From Oscarella lobularis (lineage: Eukaryota; Porifera; Homoscleromorpha; Homosclerophorida; Oscarellidae), in NCBI RefSeq assembly GCF_947507565.1, contig NC_089193.1, positions 310,001 to 374,000 on the forward strand: a stretch of 64,000 nucleotides of DNA, written 5' to 3'. This document shows, piece by piece, positions 1 to 11,566 of this stretch (within the stretch, counting starts at the first letter, position 1; each line of letters starts with the position of its first letter). Below the pieces are notes generated by a model that ran no database searches, had not been told where the DNA came from, and saw only the letters and a list, made by a program, of their open reading frames with translations. Position numbers and translations under genes: made by a program.

Positions 1-534
1 CGATCTCATCCATCACAGATCAATCCAGATTTTCTATTCAGATATCAATTTCAGACTTCCTATGTAGAGATAGACTTCACCCGTAACCAAAATCGAGTTC
101 ACTGATCCAAACGTAGTTCAGAAATTTGTTCCGTCTCTTAATTGATGTGCTTAAAGTTTTTTCAATTTGTTTTACATCTGTTTTACATTATATGTATATT
201 GTGAACTCCTTACTTCAGTCTTCATCATTGACTAGTCTGGCGACCCAAGCGCAATCGATTAGTTAAAAAGAACTTTTTACCGCCTATATACGAAGGAGTG
301 TTATTCCTTACCAGCCGGTAATAATTTAATCCTTCAACACGTCATTCGTCGATCTGATTCCCTCTGCATCACTTAGAACGTTCACCTAAGATCTATGAAC
401 AAACGCAAGAAAAAAACACGAAAACAACAACGAAAAAGACAAAAATTAGCTATAAATGCAAGAACAACAAACAGTAATCCAGCCATGCAACATCATCACC
501 TATGTATCACCAACCATAAAGAAAATTATGGGTC
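1..534. other. Intergenic, 3' flank of the receptor kinase gene
   Basis: No exon is recognisable here. It lies downstream of the stop codon of the minus-strand receptor kinase. The stretch is AT-rich. A short lysine/arginine-rich reading frame at 395-583 is low complexity and runs into the antisense of the kinase tail, so I do not call it a gene. The bases from about 396 begin like the right edge of the window at 63959 (both ATGAACAAACGCAAGAA), a weak hint of a shared repeat end. Confidence 0.5.
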
Positions 535-3500
535 TCACACGATTTCCTCCGCAACTGACGAAGTAGCGGAACCAACAACATAGCTGACTTCATCGCCTTC
601 GCCACAGGCCATTACCTGTGTCATACTATCGAGACACCAATCCTCATCACCGCTTTCCGACTCCTCCCTTCCGTAACGTGATTCCGTGTCGTAAGAAAAA
701 AGTGAACCGGTAGCATCAAAATCGATATATTGGCTATGATTTTCGGCTTCAAGCATTTTGCCCAGTAGCTGTGTAAGACGGCTGAACACAGGGCGATTCT
801 CCGGATCGGCGCGCCAACACGAAGACATTATCTTGTACCTGAGAGAAATCTGCAAAAATCATTCTTATTATCACAAGTACTAACAGCTGAGCGGAGCAGT
901 TCTCTGGGCAGGTTAATCGATTGCCAGTACGCAAATGCGACAAAAGCTTTCCGCTCGAAATGCAAGGATAGGGGAAAGAACCTAAAAGACAGAAGTGTGG
1001 AAGATAGAAAACTGCAGAGTTAAGCTCACCAAGAGTACATATTTCCCACATAACAACTCCGAAAGACCATCTGAAACGTGGAAGACTTTAATTTTAATAG
1101 TAGAATGAATACTAATTTTACACATCGCTTTGTTCGGAGAAGAGACGTTGCGTAATGGCTTCAATAGACATCCAACGCAGTGGGAGACGTCTTGTGGTCT
1201 TTTGTCGATAAGCGCCGTCGTGATAGACTGATCTCGTTAGACCAAAGTCAGACACTTTGAGTAGTTTATTATCGCAAACGAGAACGTTCCGACAGGCCAA
1301 GTCGCGATGAACCAAACCTTTTCCAGACAAATATTCCTAAGAGTAGGGGTATTAAACAGAAATTAAGTAGCGCGACTAACTACACAAGCAATTTTATACC
1401 ATTCCGGATGCAATTTGCCAAACGAACGACATGATCTCGCGAGCACTAAATTTCTGCTCACCTTTCTTCTCCTCACCTTCTTCATCTGTATATTTAATTA
1501 ACTGCTTTCTTTTGACTCATATATTACTCAAAATCCTTACCATCAACGACGTTTTTCACTTCACTCGAATCTTCCTCATTTATCTCCCGCCACTGATGGT
1601 TATGTGCGCTAAAACTAGGCGACGGCGTTGGAGGGTCATCCTAGAACAACAAAGGTTACGTGACTAAATAAGATATACGAAAAATCACACGCCTCGCTTA
1701 AGCTTTCACCCTTCAAAACGCTTTCATTTGAATGCTGCTCAGCATCATCTGCACACTAAAATTAAAAAAAAATGCCCTACTCTATGCGGCACGACTCTAT
1801 GCGTTATGACATGTGGGTGCGTCCATCTAAAGATGATAGCTAACAAACCTTGATTTTTCCTTTTCTGAGATAGTTGAGTAAATCGCCATTCATGCAGTAT
1901 TCAACAATGAGGCAGAAGGGCTTAGATGTTGTGATGCATCCTAACAGGCCAACGATGTGTGGATGCTGCCCGATGCGTTTCATCAATTTTATTTCCTCCA
2001 ATAACTCTTCTTCTTCCAGATGCGATTCTAAAATAATCGAAATTATTTATATAATTTGGCATACTTAAAGAAAAAAAAAAGAGACAGGAGCGCGAGAGCA
2101 CACGCTCACAACGCACCTTTGAGCATTTTACATGCGACCACAGACTTCTCATCGCCGAAGGAACTTCTTTCTTTTCGAGCTAGCATCGACATACGTCCAG
2201 ATGGACTATGGTAAAGATATGCCTTGTACACAACGCCGAAAAAACCGCCGCCCAGCTTTTCGAGAAGAGTCATGTCACCAGAGTTAACTTCCCATTCGTC
2301 TGACGGTTCGGCGAAGTCTGATCCAAAACCGTTATTGCGGCGGGCATAAACAACAATACCGATAAAAACAAAAGCGACGAAAGTAAACGAGCAAGCGACT
2401 GAAATGACAATTTTCAATTGAGAGCTTGACTGGGCTGCTGAAACTGAAAGAAGTTAAGAAAAGATATAGAAAAGTATAAATTTTCTAAGGTTTTTAGCTT
2501 TGTCCCACCTTCGCAATAGGTTCCATTGCCGGCATAGCCGCGGCGGCACTCGCATTCATATGATCCGTTAGTGTTTGTACAGTCTGCCAAGTGGTGGCAG
2601 ATTTCTGATTGTTGACATTCATCAGTGTCGCTGCAAGAGGTTCCGTTTCCGCTCCAGCCAGGTAGACACGTACAGATGTAGGTGCCGTTTTGATTTGTAC
2701 AATAAGCTTGCGAATGGCAAGAGTCGTTCATCTCGCACTCGTTGACGTCTTCGCAATAACTACCGTTCCCAATCCAGCCTTCTCGACACGTACAGTTATA
2801 CCCTCCTTCATAATTCGTACAATTTGCTCCCAAATGGCATGAGTTATTGTTATTCAGCTCGCACTCGTTGTCATCGACGCAGATCTTACCGTTTCTCGTC
2901 CAGCCATGTAGGCACTCACACTGATAAGAGCCAGGCTCATTTATGCACACTGCGTGAGAATCACATATATTGCATTCGTTTATATCGACGCAGCGACTGC
3001 CATTCCTAGTCCTGCCACGTACGCAACCGCACTCGTGCGATCCAATTGTATTCGAACAATTTTGATTCTCCTCTCTACATAAGTATTCACATTCGTCTAC
3101 ATCTGAATCCCAGAAACGCAGAAGTATACCCTCCTAATCACTAGAATAACCAAAATCTAAGTTACCTTCACACTTTGCTCCATTTCCTGTAAATCCAGAT
3201 TTGCAGGTACATGTGTATGAAGAAATTGTATTTTCACATATCGCGTTGACGTGGCAGTTATCAGCGTTATTGGAGCACTCATCGTAATCTAAAGAAAATA
3301 CGCAATACCTTGCTAAACTCTCGCCTGAGCGGTAAAACCCAAGATCACTTAAAATTAAAAAATCTGAGTTACCTTTGCAGTAAGTGCCATTTCCTATAAA
3401 TCCAGGTTTGCAAGTGCAGGTGTACGAAGAAATTGTATTTTCACAAGTCGCGTTGACGTGGCAGTTATCAGCGTCATTGGAGCACTCATCGTAATCTAAA

Positions 3501-6500
3501 GAGAACACTCTATAGCTTGCTAAATTCTTGCCTGAGCAGTAAACCCCATGATCAGTTAAAATTAAAAATCTGAGTTACCTTCGCAGTTAGTGCCATTTCC
3601 TATAAATCCAGGTTTGCAAGTGCAAGTGTACGAGAAAATTGTATTTTCACATGTCGCGTTGACGTGGCAGTTATCAGCGTTGTTGGAGCATTCATCAAAA
3701 TCTAAAGAAATAGCGTCAAAAGAGATCACAATTTGCTAAACTCTTGCTTGACGTACTTGGAGTTGCTGGCGTAAAGCAGACACTAGCCTTCTCCTTAGAA
3801 CAAATGTCTGATTTCCAAAGACTTTTCGTCGCTGCCACACAATCTTGTATGTTCTGTAAAGACGAGTTTGTATCATCTTCAAACAAAGTCCAGTTAACAT
3901 AGACAAAAGGTGAACCGTCAGACCAAACATAAAATCCCTCAATCGATACATCATTGAGTCCAATCCAAGCCTCATCCTCCTCTTTGAGAAGATAAAAACT
4001 TAGCTCGTTCTGCTCCTGAATCGAAAGAATTCTGGCAAGGGAGCTTCTCGTCCCCATGCCTTCGCAGTCCATCAAAGAATCGTGCCATGTTTTTCTGTCA
4101 GATACACGTTTGAAGCAAGACCGAATGCCAAGCTCTGTCCAACCGTTTGGACACGAATAGACATCTAGAAATGAAAATCAGAAAAAGGATCTTAAAGTGA
4201 TTTAAGCACTAACAGCTATTTGGCACAAAAGTTTCAAATAACCACCATGCCAAAACATTAGATGATTCATTCAGAAATCCTAACGAAGATAAGTAATTAT
4301 TTATTTCCCATACGTCACCATCAGATTACTTTTACAGACGTATTGAGCCCTAGCAGAGCAGTTTGAAACAGACCAGACGAACTCATGCCCGTCTGATCCA
4401 AACAAAACGCAGCGTTGGTTTATTCCCTTTGGGTACGCTGGCTCATACTTTCCCCACTTTGTGAAAATGACAGGAGAAGTATCAAGCCACGTAAAAGCCT
4501 TCTGCGCAGACGAATCATTGTAAACTAGGCCTGTCCAATAGAGTGATCCCTGAACAGGTGACGTTTCTTTTGCAACAAAAGCGTTTTCGCGCACGGTGCT
4601 TATTGAAACTAGCGCAGCATCGCGACTACTGCACTTTTCATTCTGAGCAACGTCTTGTGAAACCGGCTCATTTCCGTCTTTGGACATATAATAGCATGCG
4701 CTCTTGAAGTAGAGTTCGTCCTTTCTACACCGATCATCTTGTGACGGAGCAGATTTCTGACGAAATCTGTTTTCTATATCCCCTAGGATGAAAGAAGAAA
4801 ACAAAAAGATGACGTCTTCCATAAAATAGTATCGCGCTATCTTACGGAGAGAAATCTTGCATAAAACGCGTCTAGTGTCAGAACAATCGGCGGTCTTCCA
4901 GTAGCCAGTACGGACGTCCATCACAACGCACTTAAAAATAGTCTTTGGTTCTTCAGTAGCCCACAAGACGTACCTGAAAACGCATGAAATATAGAATAAA
5001 CCACTGCAAGCCCCATTAAAGACACCTCAGAGGTTCTTCATTGATCCACTCGAATGCACCATAATCTTCTCGCCTCAATCCAATCCAAACGTCTTTCTCC
5101 CACGGATAGTCAGAAAGAAGTGAAAACACGAATGCCTGTTCGTGTGGACTGCTGATGCTAGCGCTGTTAGTAGGTCCGCAAAAACCTTCTTCAAAGCCTG
5201 TCTCATCCATGTACCAAGATTCCTTCGAAATAACGTAGCAATAGTCTGCATAGAGAAGCCATCCTGACGGACAATCTAAAACAGGGAATAATTTTAGTTA
5301 ATACTGTTATCATAACACCGCACTGTTCACATTCATTTTTCTTGCAAACTGCGACGGCATTCCTGCAAGATTTATTTCGCGCTAACATGTGCTCACAATG
5401 TCGGAGCGACGATTCGCTTCCATCGCAAGCAACTGTGAGAAACGAATGACTTTGATTTAGGCTTCTTGGAGTTAATTGTAGGCGCTCCGAGTACGCTAAG
5501 ACTGCCTTTGTAAAACCCAATTGGCGACAGACAACGTTAGCTCCTGTTAACTCCCATTTGTTGTCGTCGTTGCTGCAGATACTGGTCCACGTTTCGTTAA
5601 GAAAGACTTCAACATTTCCCTCTGTTTCGTGTGTCTTATCAGCAGTATTAACCAGTCGCACTTGCCACTCGGAATTGAAGCACTTGATTGCAAAAGAACT
5701 CAAGCAATATATTTCAGCGAAATAGCATTTGGGCAACGGTGGATTTCCAAAACATGATGGAAAGAAAAAAGATTTAAAAACCTTTTCTAGGTATGCTCTA
5801 GATAGAATTCCTTTGGCGTAGCCCAAGTATTTGCAAGAGGAATTAACAAAATAATCTGCGAGGTTCGATGTACAAGTTTCCTTCCAAATTCCAGCTACCA
5901 AAAATTGTAAAATACCCTCGCTGGGCAATGAGCCATTCACGAGTCGCAACCCAACGGAATGCGTTCTACTGGATTGACAAGAAACAAATAAATCCAAATC
6001 GCACGTCGCTCTTTCGTATAAACAACTTATAGCATTTTCATTCCACATACAGTCGACGAAAAACGAAGTATTTGCTTTGTTGCCTTCTCCGGAGAAATTC
6101 AAAGCACGCGCAAAGAAAACATCAGGGTACCCCAAATGACGACAGACTGCAAACGCCGTTTGACTGACATCGACACCGCTTTTCGCCATACACACGCGTC
6201 CCCAAACACCGTCTAGAAAAATTTCAAGGCGACCGCGATTGGATGTAACGCCGTCGACAAGTCGCACATCGGCTGTCAGTCCTGAGAATAGAGAAACGAC
6301 ATGCATCAAAAGCGGCGATAAGAATCCAGCCTCACTTTTTGGTTTCTCGCAGATGAATGCATTTGGAGACGAACAGGCAACGGAGATCCAATTAATGATG
6401 GAACCGGTTATTTTCCGGTTAGGAACGATGGTTGTACATAGATCGTCTTCGCAGCGCGCGTTCAAAAGTTCCCAGTTTGAGTAGACAAACGGCGATTCGT

Positions 6501-7265
6501 CCGACCACCGATAGCTGTAGGCACTTCTTGTTATTGGCGAGCTAACTAATCCGACAAAAAATGCTCTGTGTCGATAGTGATAATCTAAATAATCCCGGAG
6601 TGCGACATCCTCTTTATCAATTGACCATAGATGGGCTTCTTGTTCAGAGCACATTTCAGCTGCTTCAGACCAACTCAAAGACTGTATCGAAACTTTCAGG
6701 CACGAAGAAAAATAACAAATCCAGCCATGGTTGCACTCTAAAAAAATCTTAGGATTACGTGGAACGGCTAGTATTCATTATTCGCGTTATTGGCATTCTT
6801 TATGTTAAATTTGAGAAGTATTAACGCCGCCATCAGAGGAAGTTAGGGGCGTGGCCACTGTCTCCAGGAAAGGGCGTTCCTTTCCTGATTAGAACAACTA
6901 ACGCCGGGCTTGGGAATGACGCAAACATGGCTTGCTAGACTATAAATATGGGTCAGAGCAGGTAATTCTCACCGTTACAAAACGAAGGAGAGAATTCGAC
7001 TGCATGAGTGGAGCTTGTAAATACGACTGCAACAACGAAGGCAACGACGAGTAATCGGTCACCCTCGAACGGAAAAATTGTAAGTTTTCTAAATTCGCTT
7101 TTTCCAACGGAATAACTCGGTTGACGACTCTCTGACGGAAGATGCACTTGACGATTATTGCGGGTGAAAAACATACCGACAATGAAAACAAGTAGAAAGA
7201 AGACAAGAAAAGCAAAGGTAACGGGCGCTGTAGGTGCCACGTGAGAAAGAGCATCGTCATTAGAA
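535..7265 (-). CDS. Receptor tyrosine kinase with C-type lectin, SRCR and EGF domains
   Basis: A type I membrane receptor kinase read from right to left. Outside, in order: C-type lectin domain (about 6330-6740, with WSDESPFVYSNW and the closing ICEK), three SRCR domains (about 5950-6270, 5690-5950 and 5330-5670, each opening with an [LV]RLV motif), C-type lectin 2 (split over 5275-4850), lectin 3 (about 4785-4310) and lectin 4 (about 4166-3760), then eight EGF domains of calcium-binding type (D-x-[DN]-E-C, about 3702-2510). One transmembrane helix follows (near 2400-2340). The kinase has the glycine loop LGGGFFGVVY, lysine in VACKML, alpha-C EEIKLMKRI, an acidic insert, HRDLACRN, SDFGLTRS, LRWMSIEAI and WSFGVVMWEICTLG. 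The tail ends at the stop at 535 and holds tyrosines in SQYIDF and VSYVVG that could be docking sites. All catalytic residues are present, so it should be active. The ligand is unknown. The N-terminus is uncertain: a hydrophobic stretch ending in FTSSTHA joins in phase to the first lectin exon, but the start Met is not settled. Confidence 0.85.
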
Positions 7266-7427
7266 CCTACAAGAGAAGACACACAAATAATAATACTACT
7301 GCATGTACTATTACTAAAGTTATTTGTCACGTAAATATTAGAGGGTTCTGCAGAGGCGAATTAAACCCAAAACATGCCAATATGAGAAGCTAGAATTAAG
7401 GCTGAAAAAAGACTTCTAAGTCCTAAC

Positions 7428-7849
7428 CTTGAAATGACGCGTCGAAAGCGCAATACGCATAGAAATCGGAAGCGGACTTGGCGTCGCCGTCGTGTTTTTC
7501 GCTTGTAGTTCGGTAATATAGCGCAAACTAAATTTTAACGTGAAAAAGTAGGAAAAGATTGACAGTTGCTCACCTGATCTTCGCGATGCTCTGAAAGTGG
7601 TGAATGTCCGGACTTACAGCACTCTTCAAATCGATGAAGAGCGGGTGCGGAAAGTGGGCCATTCCTATGAAAATGAACTGCTTTTAAACCACGACATTAA
7701 CATTTAGTTAAAGATTAAATTACCTATTGCAGCCGGAAACATTGCAACTGGATTGAGATAGAGAACAGCGCTCGCCAGATGATAACGCTGCTTTGCAGGA
7801 AATGAAGCTTGCAATGAAGCTGCACGATGACACTTTAGCTAAAGTAACA
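7428..7849 (-). CDS. Cys-containing exons upstream of the receptor kinase (partial)
   Basis: Three small exons can be joined on the minus strand with matching phases: about 7849-7735 (six cysteines, including CNVSGCN), about 7672-7575 (EECCKSGHS) and about 7535-7428 (AYCAFDASFQ). The last exon also joins in phase to the hydrophobic exon at 7265 that precedes the first lectin domain of the receptor kinase. They may therefore be 5' exons of that receptor, or the end of a separate single-pass protein whose transmembrane exon abuts it. I recognise no family. The first exon lacks a clear start codon. Confidence 0.4.
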
Positions 7850-8655
7850 ATATTAATTAGTAACACAAGATATTTAATGCCTCAATTACTACTCTAAGTA
7901 CTCTAGGAAAAAACAATTTTCCCTTTTCCCCTAGAATTAACTTTGTATATATTACTCTATCTTGTCGAACGCTCTCTTTGAAACGGCAAGTGGTAGAGCG
8001 CGTTTAAGGTTACTCTACTAAAGCAACAAACTAATTTTATAGACTGCCTTTGCCTAGGTTATGTATAAAGTGATGCAGCTTTACTCTACGTAAAGCAAGC
8101 AACTTTCAATTGTATTAATTGCCGATCGTGATCTAAAGAGGATCTCCAAGTGAGAAGATTTAAAGGAAGAAATACGCGAAAGACGTACGCAAGAAAAGAA
8201 ATGACGTCGTGCAAGAAATAACAACTAGGAGGGCCACGTGTCGAACTTTCGACGTAATACTAGTTAGTTAAATAACGAAAGTAGTCAAGGACCCTAGGAG
8301 ATAACAAGAGAGGAAGCGCAGCAATCGGTTTGAATAGTCGCCACGACCAGACTCTTCTTGTTCTCGGATGAACCCGGTAGGGCCTCTTTGCATGGGCTAC
8401 CAGTGGGAGTGGATAAACGTTACTTTAATCGGGCCAGACAAAGCCACATCCTGCCACACCCCAGCTATAAAAGGCCATGACGCACTCGAGTGGTACCAGG
8501 CCCTTTTCCCTACTGGGAGGGATAACGGTCTGGTATGCCGATTGTCTGCGATATGAGCCACTCGTGGGCGTGCAGCAGAACAGCTTAGTTAGCGAACAGG
8601 TAGGCCGTTCAGCGCGATATCTTTTCTACCTTCCTCCCGGTCCGACGTTAATCTA
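7850..8655. other. Intergenic, no gene recognised
   Basis: AT-rich up to about 8280, then a more GC-rich part. A TATAAAAG box stands at 8466-8473, about 190 bases before the dispersed repeat block at 8656. I see no downstream open frame with recognisable content, so a promoter here is only a suggestion. Confidence 0.3.
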
Positions 8656-11380
8656 TTGCGTTCAGAAAAGTCCCAACCTGCCATTTACTCCAAAGCAATT
8701 CATTACAAGTTTCACATAGGAAGCGGTTCTCTCACCGGCAGGGAGAAAGTCACGCTTCATGGGGTAGGTATAGCTTCAGCTAGGGGACGGGCATCGACGT
8801 TTTTAGCAACCAATACCTTTCACGCCAAAGTCTTCGAGCGGATGACTTGCCGACAAGTGAAACACCCCACTATCGAAAAGAAAAACAAGCGAGTAAAGCA
8901 AGAAGGACGCCATTGCAACAGGAGCCCAGGCGGCGCCGTAGCTAGACTAAGCAGATAGCCAATTGGAAGCTTTTACGGCGCGGTAGATCTCTTGTACTTG
9001 GCCGGACCCCCAAGGCGAAGACTCCCCTGCACGCCAATGACGACATTATTACCCCCTAGGAATGTTTAAGTCTGAAGAGAAACGTCGGGTCATCCTCCTT
9101 CGCTTCCGCGTGAGCCATCTGTGTCAACGAAAAGAACGAGCGATCTCTGTACGGGTTAATTAAAGAAGCAGCATGTTCTAATATTGGATATGACATCTTC
9201 TCCAAGTCAACGCTAGGGCGTAAACAGCACAAGTCGTCTTTGCGGAAGTTTGCCCAAGGCCGATTCGTTGCTAGAGCAACATATCATGAGAGAAACAAAT
9301 TGGCCAGCGCGCTCTAAGTGGTACCGCCTTTGTATCAATCATAGGCGACATCAACCGAATCAATCTACATGTGACCTACCATCGTCCAAACGAGAGTATA
9401 GGAATACGTCTATTAAATCGTGTACTCCTTTAGGAACGCGTGCCATTTGATTCTAGACACTGGACTCTCCAGGTTTCAAACAAATATAGCATCCATAAGA
9501 AAGTAATGAATTTTCAATTCTGGCCTACCTTGTTTTCTTCACTATCATTCGACTTCTCCACAATATCTAAGTTTAGGAGACGGACCTTGCTCAGTTTTCA
9601 ATTACCCTCGACGTTTGACTCAGTCCCACAATGAAGAACCTGAAGATCGAAACGGAGGTGAAAATAGAGATCGTTTCTGGAATGACTTCTGCTTCACCTC
9701 GAGCTGCCAACTGAGCGGCAATGACTTGTAAACCTTTCCAAAACACAAAATATAGCCAAAAAGCCTTTATGAAGGCGTTTCTTACGTTGCGGGCGACGTC
9801 GGATTCCATTTGAGGCCAGTTACAACGTCGAAACAAAATCGAGCGTTGAGATAGTGACACAATTGTCCTACAGTTGGAAACTCGACTCCGCCTGGAGCGC
9901 AGAACGCCGGGAAATGTCGAATTCGTTTCGGTCGCCCTCTATCGGCCATCTTGGCTTAGTTAGCGTGCTCGACCTAAACTGTTTTCTCTCTTCTTTACGA
10001 ATTTTATGCGATGTAGGCGATCGCTTATCCTTGCGCAACCATAGACAAACCGCAATTCGCCGGAATCCTCGTCGAAGCGGTTCGGACAGCTCATGTACGC
10101 ATTCGAAGCGAAACTCAGGTAAGCGAGCTCATCCCTCTCGGTTCTACGAGCAAATACAGCGAAATTGTTGTACCCTGCTTTGACTCTAAGCCTTAAAACT
10201 CACATTGCACGAATCTACAGCTGGATTTCGCGAGTTCTCTCTCACTAAAAGCCGATCGATCGATCGATCGATTTCACCACGTTTGTTTCGGAACGCGAAC
10301 AGTTCGATCGAATGCATTTGAGCGTTTTGCGTCGCGTTTCGTCTCGTTTCGTTGAGATCGTGAACGAAACGTTGACGTCACATATCCGACATCTTGTCCA
10401 TGCACGCGTGCACGTGCTCGTCTCTTGTTTCCTTTTTTTGGGAGAAACACTCGTGATCGCTCCAATCATTACCTTATTTGGTTGCGCGTAGAGGTGCAAA
10501 AAGCAACGCTCTCTCTTGTGACATCGCTGCGGTTAATTACGCACACCCGACGTCCAATGAGAGAAAAGTTGGCGTCATCGTTCGCGAGGGAGTACGTAAA
10601 GTCGTGAACGGCACTCTCCCTCTTTACGTAATCCCGTCGCTTGAGAGCTCGCTCGTACGCTTGGTTAGTCGTTGGAAGACAGGGAGCCACAGGGGCGAGC
10701 GATATTCCCACGCAAGGTCCTGGAGCAACGGTGCGAAAGTGATTAGAGGCACATCCCTAAGACCTCTAGGGGCTTTCGCATCGGGAAAACACGCTCCGTC
10801 TTACACGGGACAGCGTCGGCGTTCGCCGGCTCTCCTCCACGTCGAGCACACGATGAGCGGGCCTCTTCGTCGGTGGCGATAGCCGTCTCCCGGGGTGGCA
10901 ACGAACCTCGGAGGCTCACTTATGGTGGGTTCTGATCCAATTCATGCCGTTGGTGAGGGTCGCGAAGCGTCTGGACCTCCACGTGGTACGACCTGGGTCA
11001 CGCAAACACAGACGCGCTTCATGTGGCGTTTTTTGTTATGTTCTTCGTTGTTTTGAATAGATGCTGGCTTTGTTTCTTTAGATGAGGCGCACAAAGCCGA
11101 AGATCTTCGTTTTGCCATCTAATCTGGTGTCAGCTGAAGGCATGACTTTTTATCTCTGCGTGTCTTTGCAATTTTTTTATGCTTTTGTTCATTCTTTTCC
11201 GTAGAGTAATTTTAGGCGTAGGGCAGTATCATGCAACAATTTGACGAATATACGTGCAACGGGAAACCACCGATAACTTGCAGCAACATCTCTTTGAACA
11301 CTTTCAGCTCCCAAGCCCGATCAGACATGTTAGCATCTTGAATAGGAGCTTTTCCTGCGTACTAAAATTTACTTGACTGA
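8656..11380 (+). repeat. Dispersed repeat family 1, copy A
   Basis: Nearly the same sequence, with small differences, recurs in this window. The left part (about 8656-9478) matches 58944-59765; the middle and right (about 9478-11380) match 49985-51950 and copy E; shorter matches lie at 26580-28220 and, inverted, at 35920-37280. Landmarks are a (GATC)n palindrome at 10253-10272, the block around 10321-10460, and an open frame at 10478-10882 (134 codons) that is also open in other copies. The right end carries GAGCTTTTCCTGCGTACT near 11349. I found no reverse transcriptase, transposase or terminal repeat, so its class is unknown. Confidence 0.8.
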
Positions 11381-11566
11381 AGTGATATCGCGTAGTTTTT
11401 TCCCCATACTGAGTGTCTATACATGTACCTTTTCAAAGAGAGAATATGGGCTCCATGTGAAGAGAGAACGTACGTCTTCTGTTTGACGATAGGTCGTTCG
11501 AAATATCGACTCACGAAGAAACACTAGGGATCCAGCCAAATTTAAATATAATTGTGTTCGCGCTTA

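Noticed and set aside
395-583. Lysine/arginine/glutamine-rich small protein
   Set aside because: Low-complexity A-rich sequence overlapping the antisense of the receptor kinase tail.
10253-10272. (GATC)n run as a replication origin or methylation-type site
   Set aside because: It is a short simple repeat inside a dispersed element; GATC-based control is bacterial and does not apply here.
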